Of a DNA stretch of 64,000 nucleotides, positions 44,525-53,286 are shown piece by piece. The position numbers were made by a program, and so were the translations under genes. The notes below the pieces were generated by a model, which ran no database searches, was not told the origin of the DNA, and worked only from the letters and a program-made list of their open reading frames with translations. Positions within the stretch are counted from its first letter, which is position 1. The number at the start of each line of letters is the position of its first letter. The DNA comes from Arthrobacter bambusae (lineage in GTDB: Bacteria > Actinomycetota > Actinomycetes > Actinomycetales > Micrococcaceae): contig NZ_JAUSSZ010000004.1 of the NCBI RefSeq assembly GCF_030812595.1, positions 124,001 to 188,000 on the forward strand, in the 5' to 3' direction.

Positions 44525-45661
44525 TTAAGCCCCTACAGCGAGCCGTCCGACGATGAGTCTCATGATTTCGTTGCTGCCTTCCAGGATCTGGTGGACGCGC
44601 AGGTCCCGGGCAATCTTTTCGAGCCCGTATTCGGACAAGTAGCCGTAGCCGCCGTGCAGCTGGATGGCCTTGTTCGCCACGTTGAATCCAGCGTCGGTGG
44701 CCACTCGCTTGGCCATTGCGCACAACCGCACGGTGTCCGGGGCTCCACGGTCCAAGGCGTCGGCGGCCCGGAGAATCAAGGTCCTGGCAGTTTCGAGTTC
44801 CGTGTCCATGTCGGCGATATCAAACAGCAGGGACTGCTGGTTGATGAGCGGGCCACCAAAAGCCGAGCGTGACTTGAGATAGGCGATGGACTTCTCCAGG
44901 GCCGCCTGGCCACCTCCCAGGGAACAAGCGCCCATGTTGACCCGGCCTCCGTTGAGGCCCTTCATGGCGATGCCGAATCCGCTGCCTTCCTCGCCAAGCC
45001 GGTTCGCCACAGGGACCCGTACGTCCTCGAAAATGACCTGCCGGGTGGGCTGGGCGTTCCATCCCATTTTCTTCTCGTTCGGGCCGAAGGACAGGCCCGG
45101 CGCGTCCGCGGGCACAACGATTGCGGTGATGCCCTGGCTTCCCGTGTCCGCGGTCCGTGCCATGACCACATAGACGCTGGAAACTCCTGCGCCCGAAATG
45201 AACTGCTTGGTGCCGTTAAGAACGTAGCTGTCGCCGTCGAGCACTGCTCTGGTGCTCAGTGCGGCGGCGTCCGAGCCGGCTCCCGGCTCCGTGAGGCAAT
45301 AGCTGCCCAGAGCCTCCATCGAGGCGAGCTGGGGCACCCATTTGGCCCGCTGCTCATTGTTGCCGAAAGCGTCGATCATCCACACCACCATGTTGTGGAT
45401 CGAGATGTAGGCCGCGATGGTGGGGTCGGCCTTGGACAGCTCTTCAAAGATCAGCGCCGCATCCGTGCGGGAGAGTCCTGAGCCGCCGAACTCTTCCCGG
45501 ACATAGATGCCTCCCATGCCGAGGGTGCCCGCTTCACGCAGGACATCCACGGGGAAATGCTTGGTCTCGTCCCATTTTGCGGCGTGCGGCGCGATGGCCG
45601 TTGTGGCGAAGTCGCGCACCATCTCGACCACCGCTTGCTGGTCCTCTGTGAGCTCAAACAT
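44525..45661 (-). CDS. Acyl-CoA dehydrogenase (isobutyryl-CoA dehydrogenase-like)
   Basis: 378 residues from ATG 45661, where AAAGGAG sits 5 bases upstream (GTG 45667 is too close to that site). N-terminal helical domain, FAD-contact motif YCLTEPGAGSDAAALSTRA and KQFISGAGVSSVYVVMART. Catalytic base Glu361 in HQILEGSNEIMR, the position used by short- and branched-chain enzymes. GGYGYLSEYGLEKIARD is a family signature. Electrons should pass to ETF; the etfB-etfA-cytochrome b genes are just upstream on the same strand. Confidence 0.94.
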   Translation of the reverse strand: MFELTEDQQAVVEMVRDFATTAIAPHAAKWDETKHFPVDVLREAGTLGMGGIYVREEFGGSGLSRTDAALIFEELSKADPTIAAYISIHNMVVWMIDAFGNNEQRAKWVPQLASMEALGSYCLTEPGAGSDAAALSTRAVLDGDSYVLNGTKQFISGAGVSSVYVVMARTADTGSQGITAIVVPADAPGLSFGPNEKKMGWNAQPTRQVIFEDVRVPVANRLGEEGSGFGIAMKGLNGGRVNMGACSLGGGQAALEKSIAYLKSRSAFGGPLINQQSLLFDIADMDTELETARTLILRAADALDRGAPDTVRLCAMAKRVATDAGFNVANKAIQLHGGYGYLSEYGLEKIARDLRVHQILEGSNEIMRLIVGRLAVGA

Positions 45662-45738
45662 TGGCACTCCTTTGCAGTTTTCCCAGTTCTCCGGGTTGTC
45701 CGGTGTTTCTGGCTATTCAGTGCGTTTAGCTAAGGCTT

Positions 45739-46671
45739 TTACTTGCTGACTTTGCCCATCAGCGAAGCGACAGGACGAAGGAAAAGCGGCCTCGCGAGGA
45801 ACCACGCGCCCACGATCACCAGGAGGGATACGGCGAAAATGCCGAAACCAACCCAGTTGATATCGTCGCTGCCTCCATACATGTGGTTCAGGTTGCGCAG
45901 CGCCCCGGTAGCGAGGACAAGGGTGACGTGCACGATCGTAAAGAGCACGAAGTACACCATCACCGGGAAATGCACTGCCCGGGCCAGTTCGATGGGATAG
46001 AGCTTGTTCACCGTGCTCGCCTTCTTCGGCCAGGCAGACGATGTGCGCAGCCCGCTGATGATGGCAAGCGGGGCGGCGATGAAGACCGTGACGAAGTACG
46101 TCAGCAATTGCAGGGCGTTGTAGTTCACCCATCCGTCTTCAGTGGGCCAGTTCAACGATGCGTATTGAAGGGCTGCGGAAATGGCGTTCGGGAAGACGTC
46201 CCAGCTCGTCGGGATGATCCGCATCCATTGCCCGGTGGCAAAGATCACGATGACAAAGATGATGCCGTTCAACACCCAGAGGGCGTCCAGGGTCAAGTGG
46301 AACCACAGGTCCAGGCTGATCTTGGTCGGCGGATTCTTGGTCCGGATGAACCCCTTGTTGTTGCGGGTCCATTGGGCCGGCGGCCTCTTGGCCGTGCGGA
46401 CCTGCCAACCGGATCGAACGATGAGCACCATGAAGAAGACATTCAGGAAGTGCTGCCATCCGAGCCATGCCGGGAAGCCTACGGGAGCGTTCTCCGGGAG
46501 GCGGGATGCGCCCGGGAACTCGTGCAAGAAGGACTGCACACCCGATAGGCCCGTCAACCATTTGGCCAACAAGACGATGAGCAAAAGTACGACCAGCACG
46601 CCCGGAACCACCCAGACGGGTTGGGACCATCTGCTCTTGGTTGCTGTCGACTTTTTGGCGGGGGTGGACAT
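45739..46671 (-). CDS. Membrane cytochrome b (cytochrome b/b6-type, di-haem pattern)
   Basis: 310 residues with about six hydrophobic helices. ATG 46671 is used; GTG 46683 would add four residues. Candidate haem ligands are His74 (GWQHFLN), His125 (LWFHLTLDALW), and His234/His248, spaced 14 apart on one helix (AVHFPVMVYFVLFTIVH). This resembles the membrane cytochromes of thiosulfate reductase and Ni-Fe hydrogenase families. No partner iron-sulfur or molybdenum subunit is nearby. Its place between etfA and the acyl-CoA dehydrogenase suggests it carries ETF electrons to quinone (inference). Confidence 0.85.
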   Translation of the reverse strand: MSTPAKKSTATKSRWSQPVWVVPGVLVVLLLIVLLAKWLTGLSGVQSFLHEFPGASRLPENAPVGFPAWLGWQHFLNVFFMVLIVRSGWQVRTAKRPPAQWTRNNKGFIRTKNPPTKISLDLWFHLTLDALWVLNGIIFVIVIFATGQWMRIIPTSWDVFPNAISAALQYASLNWPTEDGWVNYNALQLLTYFVTVFIAAPLAIISGLRTSSAWPKKASTVNKLYPIELARAVHFPVMVYFVLFTIVHVTLVLATGALRNLNHMYGGSDDINWVGFGIFAVSLLVIVGAWFLARPLFLRPVASLMGKVSK

Positions 46672-46761
46672 CTTCTCAGGCACCTCTCGGAAGAACTTGC
46701 AATCGTCGGACGCATCAAGCTAACAGGCTTTGGACCGAAGCTCCCAAAGCCTGTTACGCCG

Positions 46762-47733
46762 TCAGTTGGAACGGGCTTTGACGGCCTCGATGAGTTTCGG
46801 AACCACCGTGAAGACATCGCCCACAATTCCGAAGTCGGCCACCTCAAAAATGGGCGCGTCCTCGTCTTTGTTGATGGCCACAATGGTCTTGGCGGTCTGC
46901 ATGCCGGCGCGGTGCTGGATGGCCCCGGATATTCCCAATGCGATGTACAGCTGTGGGGATACGCTCACACCGGTCTGGCCTACCTGGGCCGTCTGGGCAA
47001 TGTACCCGGCGTCGACGGCGGCGCGGGACGCACCGACCGCCGCGCCCAGGGTGTCGGCGAGCTGTTCGACCAGCGCAAAGTTCTCCGACGAACCCAAGCC
47101 GCGCCCGCCTGAAACCACCGTAGTTGCAGTCCGCAGCTCGGGCCGGCCGGAGATTGCGGCATCGTCGTTGAACTGCTCGACGACGGCGGTACCCCCGGTT
47201 CCAGCTTCCAGGGAGACTGTGCTGACTTCCGGTGTGGCTGCCGGAGCCTGCCCTTCGATCGCTCCCTGCCTGATGGTGAGGATTGGCAGCGCGCCTTCCA
47301 CCGCGGAATCGACGGTGTAGGCCCCGCCAAACACAGAATGCCGGGCAAGAACGGTTCCGTTGTCGCTGCGCACCTGCACGACGTCGGCAAGCACGCTCCC
47401 GCCGACCCGCACAGCAAGACGGGCGGCAGCTTCGCGGCCATCCACCGAGTTGGCGGTAAGGACGGCAGCCGGTTCATAGGCGTCGACGGCCCCGCTCAAG
47501 GCATCGACTGCAGGTGACACCAAAACAGCGCCGGCGGCAGCTGAGGCAGCCGAGTAGATCCTTGCCGCGCCCAGCTCACCAAGGCGCGCGACGTCGTCGT
47601 CCGCCAAAGGACCAGCCGAGACGACGACGGCGACCGGCGAGCCCAGCGTGGCAGCGGCAGCCAACAGCCCCCGGGCGGAAGCGGCGATCCCGCCCCGGTG
47701 GGAAACCTCAATAAGTGCCAAGACGTTCGACAT
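46762..47733 (-). CDS. Electron transfer flavoprotein alpha subunit, second copy
   Basis: 323 residues from ATG 47733, with GAGGAAAAGAA upstream. FAD domain intact: VVSGGRGLGSSENFALVEQLADTLG, GASRAAVDAGYIAQTAQVGQTGVSVSPQLYI and AINKDEDAPIFEVADFGIVGD. It is clearly related to but divergent from the copy at 37431. It starts 13 bases after etfB. Confidence 0.95.
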   Translation of the reverse strand: MSNVLALIEVSHRGGIAASARGLLAAAATLGSPVAVVVSAGPLADDDVARLGELGAARIYSAASAAAGAVLVSPAVDALSGAVDAYEPAAVLTANSVDGREAAARLAVRVGGSVLADVVQVRSDNGTVLARHSVFGGAYTVDSAVEGALPILTIRQGAIEGQAPAATPEVSTVSLEAGTGGTAVVEQFNDDAAISGRPELRTATTVVSGGRGLGSSENFALVEQLADTLGAAVGASRAAVDAGYIAQTAQVGQTGVSVSPQLYIALGISGAIQHRAGMQTAKTIVAINKDEDAPIFEVADFGIVGDVFTVVPKLIEAVKARSN

Positions 47734-47746
47734 TTCTTTTCCTCCC

Positions 47747-48514
47747 TCAGACCAGCCGGTTCGCAACGAGGAACTCGGCCAGTTCGTTGGCCGCGGTCCC
47801 ATCATCGATGACTTTTCGTCCAGCTGCGCGCGGTGGCCGTTCAGCGACGGAGAGCACGACGGTGCGGCTTTGGCCGGCCGGGACGCCAAGTTCGGCGACA
47901 GTCAATGTAGTCACGGGTTTGCGTTTGGCCGTCAGGATGCCCTTGAAGTTGGGGAACCGGGCCTCCGGGAAACGTTCGGTCACGGTGAGGATGGCCGGCA
48001 GTCCGGCACGGACATTGAGGGTTCCGTCCTCGCCTTGGCGAACGCCGCGTACGCCGTCGTCGGCGATTTCCGCAGAGATCAATGATCCCAGCAACGGCAG
48101 CTGGAGATGTTCGGCGATCATGGCGGGCACGACGCCGGCGCGGCCATCCGTCGATTCGTTGCCGGCCATGACCACATCAAATCCGGTAGACCTCAACGCT
48201 GCGGCCAGCGTGGCGGCCGTTCGGCCGGTGTCGGCGCCGCTCAGGGAGTCGTCCACGATGTGAACCGCTGAATCGGCTCCCATGGAGAGAGTCTTGCGCA
48301 AGGCCTGCGCGGCGTCATCAGGGCCCATCGTCATCGCCACCACTTCGGTACCTTTGTTGGCATCCTTGATGCGCAACGCGGCTTCGAGGGCGCGCTCGTT
48401 GATTTCATCGACCACGGAGTCGGCTGCCCCACGGTCGAGCTGGCCCGTTTCCGGGTCGAGCTTCCGTTCCTCGGCCGTATCCGGCACCTGTTTGACGAGC
48501 ACGACGATCTTCAT
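47747..48514 (-). CDS. Electron transfer flavoprotein beta subunit, second copy
   Basis: 255 residues. Begins MKIVVLVKQVPDTAEERKLD, with GAGGGAG 8 bases upstream. AMP-binding segment EVVAMTMGPDDAAQALRKTLSMGADSAVHI and FDVVMAGNESTDGRAGVVPAMIAEHL. First gene of the etfB-etfA-cytochrome b-acyl-CoA dehydrogenase operon. Two operator-like palindromes lie upstream at 48558 and 48600. Confidence 0.95.
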   Translation of the reverse strand: MKIVVLVKQVPDTAEERKLDPETGQLDRGAADSVVDEINERALEAALRIKDANKGTEVVAMTMGPDDAAQALRKTLSMGADSAVHIVDDSLSGADTGRTAATLAAALRSTGFDVVMAGNESTDGRAGVVPAMIAEHLQLPLLGSLISAEIADDGVRGVRQGEDGTLNVRAGLPAILTVTERFPEARFPNFKGILTAKRKPVTTLTVAELGVPAGQSRTVVLSVAERPPRAAGRKVIDDGTAANELAEFLVANRLV

Positions 48515-48557
48515 TCAACAGCTCCCTCGATGCAAATGGCTGACGCTTGGAATCGAG

Positions 48558-48579
48558 AATACTAGGAACTCCTAGTATT
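48558..48579. promoter_or_regulatory. Perfect 22-bp operator palindrome upstream of etfB-2
   Basis: AATACTAGGA and TCCTAGTATT are exact reverse complements around a 2-base centre (AC), 44 bases upstream of the etfB start. Confidence 0.75.
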
Positions 48580-48599
48580 TACCATGGAGCGGAGGAAGG

Positions 48600-48621
48600 A
48601 ATGCTTGGAACTCCTATTGAT
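48600..48621. promoter_or_regulatory. Second, degenerate copy of the etfB-2 operator
   Basis: This site matches the palindrome at 48558 in 17 of 22 positions, with the core GGAACTCCTA intact. Centre-to-centre spacing is 42 bases. Confidence 0.55.
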
Positions 48622-48752
48622 TTCTCCGCGGGCCGGGGTTTCCGCCCGGGCACTGCCGGCAACTCTTCAATCACCCTGCCCGGCGGCGGGCATCAGGCTT
48701 TGGGCGGCCCAGCGTGGCGAATGCGGCGCCCACCTCGAGGAAGACGGACCTG

Positions 48753-49049
48753 TTAGAGCTCCGAGGACTTACTGTCCCTGGACGCGTTGCTCGTTCGCAC
48801 CGCCAGCAACACGCTGACAAGCACCGCGAACGCCGTGATCACACAACTTCCGGCGAAGTTGGGCTGGAATTCCAGCGCCAATGCCCCGTTTTCGCTTCCG
48901 GCGGCCGCGGTAAAAAGGCCCGGGAGGGTCGCCCGGGAGCCCGTCCAAAAGGAGATCACACTCGTGGCCACGCAAAGAAAGAACGATAGTGCCAATCCCC
49001 CGGCCATTCCGCCGAAAGCCGCACCAACGATCTTCGAGATCTTGTTCAT
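48753..49049 (-). CDS. Small two-helix membrane protein, unknown
   Basis: 98 residues. ATG at 49049 has GAGGAG 7 bases upstream. Hydrophobic helices at about residues 10-35 (GGMAGGLALSFFLCVATSVISFW) and 65-85 (SCVITAFAVLVSVLLAV), with a short loop between and a Ser/Lys tail. I recognise no family. It sits alone between the etf operon and the tRNA genes, all on the minus strand. Confidence 0.6.
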   Translation of the reverse strand: MNKISKIVGAAFGGMAGGLALSFFLCVATSVISFWTGSRATLPGLFTAAAGSENGALALEFQPNFAGSCVITAFAVLVSVLLAVRTSNASRDSKSSEL

Positions 49050-49461
49050 CGAAGCTCCTCAACTGACCGAGTTTCGCTGCCTGAAGGAACACCGCCCTCA
49101 GCAACGCAAGCCCAACGGCCTCCGCCCCAACAAAATAGCGCGGTATTCCACCTCTCAATGCTCGAAATAGCCAAAATCCGTGCAATTTTGCCCAAATTCA
49201 GTGTGTTTTTTGGGAATCCCAGTGTGCACAAAGGCACGTCTACGTGTGAAAAAACGTTTCACCCGGAGAGGGCCGGCGGAGCGGTCCACGCGCGTCCAAG
49301 ATGGGCACCTCCAGCCGGCATTCGCGCGCCCGTTGGATTCTGCTGGATCATTCTCTTCGTTGCGGTTGCGGGTCCCGTGATTCCGCGGGCCCGGAATTTG
49401 TCTATTCGAATGATTGAGCAAAATCCGATATCCGCCCACAACATGAGAGCGGCCCACGAGG
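49050..49461. other. Gene-poor stretch
   Basis: About 410 bases, less GC-rich than the surroundings. The frames here have no ribosome binding site or recognisable product. A GTGAAA/TTTCAC inverted repeat with a 5-base spacer lies at 49246-49262. Otherwise I see nothing. Confidence 0.5.
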
Positions 49462-49507
49462 GTTAAACGAAAGAGTCCGCCTTCTCGGGCGGACTCTTTC
49501 GTTTAAC
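49462..49507 (-). terminator. Terminator abutting the tRNA-fMet CCA end
   Basis: A perfect 20-bp stem (GTTAAACGAAAGAGTCCGCC) with a 6-base loop begins at the base after the encoded CCA of the first initiator tRNA. Confidence 0.85.
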
Positions 49508-49584
49508 TGGTTGCGGGGACAGGATTTGAACCTGTGACCTCTGGGTTATGAGCCCAGCGAGCTACCGAACTGCTCCACCCCGCG
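49508..49584 (-). tRNA. Initiator tRNA-fMet (CAT), CCA encoded
   Basis: 77 bases. The cloverleaf reads CGCGGGG at the 5' end, anticodon CAT in CTGGGCTCATAACCCAG, T-loop GGTTCAAATCC and 3' CCCCGCAACCA. The unpaired C1-A72 and the three G-C pairs above the anticodon loop mark it as initiator. A -10-like TAGACT lies at 49595-49600. Confidence 0.95.
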
Positions 49585-49778
49585 TCGCAGGATCAAGTCT
49601 ACCGCACATTCCGGGACGGCCCTGACCAACCGTGTATGGGCTGCGGCACGTCGGGATCCAAGGTGCTCGACGCGCCGTCCTGACCTTCTTTGCCGAGAGA
49701 AAGCGCTTACGACACGGCGAGTTGCGTCATTTGGGGGCCAAGGAAGCCCAAAGAGGGTCAGGACGGACGTGACAAAGG

Positions 49779-49825
49779 AAAGGAAAACAAAAAAAGATCC
49801 GGCACAGTGTTTCCACTGTGCCGGA
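49779..49825 (-). terminator. Rho-independent terminator of the second tRNA-fMet
   Basis: A 12-bp stem TCCGGCACAGTG/CACTGTGCCGGA with loop TTTC, followed on the minus strand by a T-rich run (TTTTTTTGTTTTCC). Confidence 0.9.
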
Positions 49826-49837
49826 CCTTTTCTCCAG

Positions 49838-49911
49838 TTGCGGGGACAGGATTTGAACCTGTGACCTCTGGGTTATGAGCCCAGCGAGCTACCGAACTGC
49901 TCCACCCCGCG
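49838..49911 (-). tRNA. Initiator tRNA-fMet (CAT), CCA not encoded
   Basis: 74 bases, identical to the first copy through the discriminator base, but the following bases are CTGG, so CCA must be added by the nucleotidyltransferase. It shares the GCGACG 5' flank with the first copy. Confidence 0.95.
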
Positions 49912-49922
49912 TCGCAAGAACT

Positions 49923-49951
49923 ACTTTACCTGCAGGTGAATGTCAGGCCAA
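49923..49951 (-). promoter_or_regulatory. Promoter of the second tRNA-fMet
   Basis: -35 TTGGCC (49951-49946) and -10 TAAAGT (49928-49923) with a 17-base spacer, 11 bases upstream of the tRNA 5' end. Confidence 0.7.
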
Positions 49952-50077
49952 ATCCAGAAGACGTGACCTCCGTCTCCTCGGCCGGAAGCAGCCGCAGGTG
50001 GCCCACTGCCCGCACGCCGCCCGCAGCCCGGACGCCGCCCGCAGGCCCCCAGTCCCAGGCGTCGCCCCAAAGAGAAG

Positions 50078-50110
50078 ACCGGGCCAGCCCTGCTCCTGGG
50101 CTGGCCCGGT
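50078..50110 (-). terminator. Terminator of the UPF0182 gene
   Basis: A perfect 13-bp stem ACCGGGCCAGCCC/GGGCTGGCCCGGT with a 7-base loop, followed on the minus strand by CTTCTCTTTGG. Confidence 0.8.
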
Positions 50111-50156
50111 CCAACGAATCACCAGCTAGGCCGACATCAGCCAGCTGGAGAATCGC

Positions 50157-53153
50157 CTACTTGCTCGGCGAAGGTGACGGCGAGGACGTCGGGTTCGCAG
50201 AAGGGCTGGCGCTTCCCGACGGAGCCGGAGTCACACCAAGCCGCGACTCGGCGTCGAGCGCTTTCTGTAATGCCGCCGACAGCAGGCTCTGCTGGGCGCC
50301 GTATCCGGCGAAGTCGCCCTTGGCCAGGGCAGCCTGGCCATCCTGGATGGCCTTGTTGGCTTGATCCAGCGCAGCCTTCAGCTGGGCCTTGGCGTCCGCT
50401 GCAGCCGGAGGTGTAGTAGCACCAGGCGGACTGGTGGTCTGGCCGTTATTGGCCGAGTCTCCTGCCGAAGCCCCGGAGTCACCGCCGAACAGAACCTTCA
50501 GCGCGGCATCCAAGGTAGAGGCAAAACCTACTTTGTCCCCGAACGCTACGAGGACTCGCTGAAGCGTCGGGTAGGACGTTTCACCGGTTGACTTCACGTA
50601 TACCGGCTGCACGTACAGCAGGCCCCCGCCCACCGGCAATGTGAGGAGGTTGCCGTTGAGCACATCAGAGGCACCCTGCCTGAGCAGGTTAAGTTGCTGC
50701 GAGACATCAGGATCGGAGTTGAACTTGTTCTGGGCCTGACCCGGGCCGGGCACCTGGGTGTCGGTGGGCAACTGGAGCAATCGCAACTGGCCATACGAAT
50801 CCGCCTTCACCCCCTTCTGGTTACCCGCATCGGAATCGGCCGCCAGGAAGCCATACAGGATGTTCCGGGCGTTCCCATTCACCACCTGCGGGATAAAGGA
50901 CGAGGTCAGCTGGAACGCTGGCTTGGTCTGGCCGGGCATCTGCAGGGACAGATAGTACGGAGGCTGCCGGACCGGATCCGTGACCGTGGGATCGTTCGGC
51001 ACGCTCCACGCATCGTTGTTCTGGTAGAAGCTGTCCGCATTGGTGACGTGATAGCGCCCAAGCAGCTCCTGCTGAACCTTGAAGAGGTCCTCCGGATACC
51101 GCACGTGGCTCATGAGCTGTCCGGACATCTCGGAGTACGGCTTGATGGTGCTCGGGAAGATCTTCTGCCACGACTTCAGGATGGGGTCCTGGTCGTCCCA
51201 GGCGTACAGCGTCACTGAGCCGTCATAAGCGTCAACCGTGGCCTTGACCGAGTTCCGGATGTAATTGACGCTGTTGTTCGGCAAAGCCGCAGTGCGTCCC
51301 GAAGTGGTCTGCGAGTCAGCTGTCGCGGTTTGCAGTTGCTGCTGCTGGGAGTACGGGAAGTACTGGCTGGTGGTGTACCCGTCCACAATCCACTTCACCC
51401 TGCCGTCCACCACCGCAGGATAGGCGCTGCCATCCACGGTCAGGTAGGGAGCGACCTTTTGAACGCGCTCGCGCGGGGTGCGGTCATAGAGAATCTGGGA
51501 CTTCTCATTGACGCCGTCAGAAAGCAGGAGATCGGAGGACTGGAACTTGATGGAGTACAGGAGCTTGTTGAACCAGTTACCCACGCTGGGTCCACCGTTG
51601 CCGGTGAACGTGTACTGGGTTTCAGTCGTGCTGTCCGCGGCGGCCGGACGGTCTTGCTCGCGGTGCGGAGCGCCATCCGGGGCGCCGACGACCGAGTAGT
51701 CGGGCGAATCCAGGCCGAAGTAGATGCGGGGCTGGTAGCTCGTATCGCTGCCGAGGACACCCATCGACGGGATGCCGGACAACAGGAAGTCCGGCTTGCC
51801 GTCATTGGTGACCGTGTTGCCCTTGGCCGCCACGACGCCATAACCGTGCGTGTAGACGATATGCCGGTTGACCCAGGTCTGCTGGCTGGCGTTCAGCCCG
51901 TCCTGGTTCAACTCACGGACAGCGATCACGGTGTCCTGGGTCTTGCCGTCCACCGTGTAACGGTCGACGTTCAGGGCCTTGGGGAACTGGTAGTACGGGC
52001 GGTACTGCTCCAACTGCGAGAACGCAGAAGAGACGAGGTTCGGGTCCAACAGCCGGATGTTGGCGGTGGTCTGAGCATCCTTGGCAAGCGCTCCGGTTTT
52101 GGCGTCGGTAGTGGCGTTGTACGGCGAGACTTGGATCTTGTCCAAACCGTAGGCGGCCCGGGTCATCGAAATATTGCGATCGATGTACTTGTTTTCCAGC
52201 GTCTGCTCAGAGGGACGGACCTGGAATTGCTGGATAACCCACGGGTAGACGCCGCCCGCAAGGATGGACGTGATGATCAGCATGGCCGTGCCGATGACCG
52301 GCAGCCGCCAACGCCCGATTACGGCGGCCACAACGAAGAGGATAGCCACGAGCCCCGCGGCAACGGCCAGGATCGTCTGCGTGGGGATCACGGCGTTGAC
52401 GTCGGTATACAGGGCGCCGGCCCAGTGCCCGCCTTGGTTTTGAACGGTGTTGTAGACGTTAAGCCAGAAGTTGACTCCAAGAAGCAGCAGGAAAACCGCC
52501 CCGGTCACGGCGAGGTGGATTTGGGCCGCACGGCTCGTGAAGATCCCGCGCTCCATGAGCCGGATGCTTCCGTAGAGATAGTGGGTGAGGATTCCGGCGA
52601 TTCCGGCAATCACCACCACACTCATGAGGAAGCCCGTGACGAAGCCGAGGAACGGCAAGGTCATGAGATAGAAACTGATGTCCAGGCCAAATTGCGGATC
52701 GCTTTGGCCGAACGGTACCTGGTTGAAGAACAAGAGCACCGCTTGCCACTGGCTCGCGGCGGCGCTGCCGGCGAAGAAGCCGAACAGCACGGGGATGCCG
52801 ATCATGACCACGCGACGCACGGGTTCAAGTTGGGCCTGGTACCGGTTCAGGTTGTCCCTGACGTCGGCATCCGGGGCATAGACCGGCCGCGCATGGTAGG
52901 CAACGCGGATGGCGTAAAAGACCGGTACGGACATCAGGAGGAAGCCCGCGAGGAAGATCAGGATCCGGGTAAGGTTCTCCCTGAAATAGACTTCGAAGAA
53001 GCCAAGCTGCTGATACCAGAGGACGTCTGTCCACACATTGGCGAAGAAAATGAACCCCACCACGACGACGGCGACAATGATCAAAGTTGGAGTGAGGGCA
53101 CCCCGTCTGCGCTGCGGTCTTCCGGGCGGGCTGGTGCTGGCTGGACGGGACAA
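50157..53153 (-). CDS. UPF0182 family large membrane protein
   Basis: 998 residues. The N-terminal third holds about seven transmembrane helices (first at [34 protein letters not shown]). A large extracytoplasmic domain follows (about 330-900, with [39 protein letters not shown] and [20 protein letters not shown]). It ends in a disordered Gln/Ala- and Ser/Pro-rich tail. The family is widespread in actinobacteria and has no established function. TTG start at 53153. Order with the PDZ-protease gene matches Rv3193c-Rv3194c. Confidence 0.93.
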   Translation of the reverse strand: MSRPASTSPPGRPQRRRGALTPTLIIVAVVVVGFIFFANVWTDVLWYQQLGFFEVYFRENLTRILIFLAGFLLMSVPVFYAIRVAYHARPVYAPDADVRDNLNRYQAQLEPVRRVVMIGIPVLFGFFAGSAAASQWQAVLLFFNQVPFGQSDPQFGLDISFYLMTLPFLGFVTGFLMSVVVIAGIAGILTHYLYGSIRLMERGIFTSRAAQIHLAVTGAVFLLLLGVNFWLNVYNTVQNQGGHWAGALYTDVNAVIPTQTILAVAAGLVAILFVVAAVIGRWRLPVIGTAMLIITSILAGGVYPWVIQQFQVRPSEQTLENKYIDRNISMTRAAYGLDKIQVSPYNATTDAKTGALAKDAQTTANIRLLDPNLVSSAFSQLEQYRPYYQFPKALNVDRYTVDGKTQDTVIAVRELNQDGLNASQQTWVNRHIVYTHGYGVVAAKGNTVTNDGKPDFLLSGIPSMGVLGSDTSYQPRIYFGLDSPDYSVVGAPDGAPHREQDRPAAADSTTETQYTFTGNGGPSVGNWFNKLLYSIKFQSSDLLLSDGVNEKSQILYDRTPRERVQKVAPYLTVDGSAYPAVVDGRVKWIVDGYTTSQYFPYSQQQQLQTATADSQTTSGRTAALPNNSVNYIRNSVKATVDAYDGSVTLYAWDDQDPILKSWQKIFPSTIKPYSEMSGQLMSHVRYPEDLFKVQQELLGRYHVTNADSFYQNNDAWSVPNDPTVTDPVRQPPYYLSLQMPGQTKPAFQLTSSFIPQVVNGNARNILYGFLAADSDAGNQKGVKADSYGQLRLLQLPTDTQVPGPGQAQNKFNSDPDVSQQLNLLRQGASDVLNGNLLTLPVGGGLLYVQPVYVKSTGETSYPTLQRVLVAFGDKVGFASTLDAALKVLFGGDSGASAGDSANNGQTTSPPGATTPPAAADAKAQLKAALDQANKAIQDGQAALAKGDFAGYGAQQSLLSAALQKALDAESRLGVTPAPSGSASPSANPTSSPSPSPSK

Positions 53154-53286
53154 ACTCGATACCTCATCGCTGGTCGTCAGTTAACGGTCATCAGTGCGTG
53201 TGTTCGTCGGCCCCGGTGCCGGGTGCTAATGGCGGAGGCCGTCACTAGTGCCACGAGTGGCAGTGGAGCTAAGTTCCATGATCAGT

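Noticed and set aside
49158..49466. 102-codon plus-strand frame upstream of the tRNA genes
   Set aside because: No ribosome binding site, runs into the tRNA terminator hairpin, and the product looks random.
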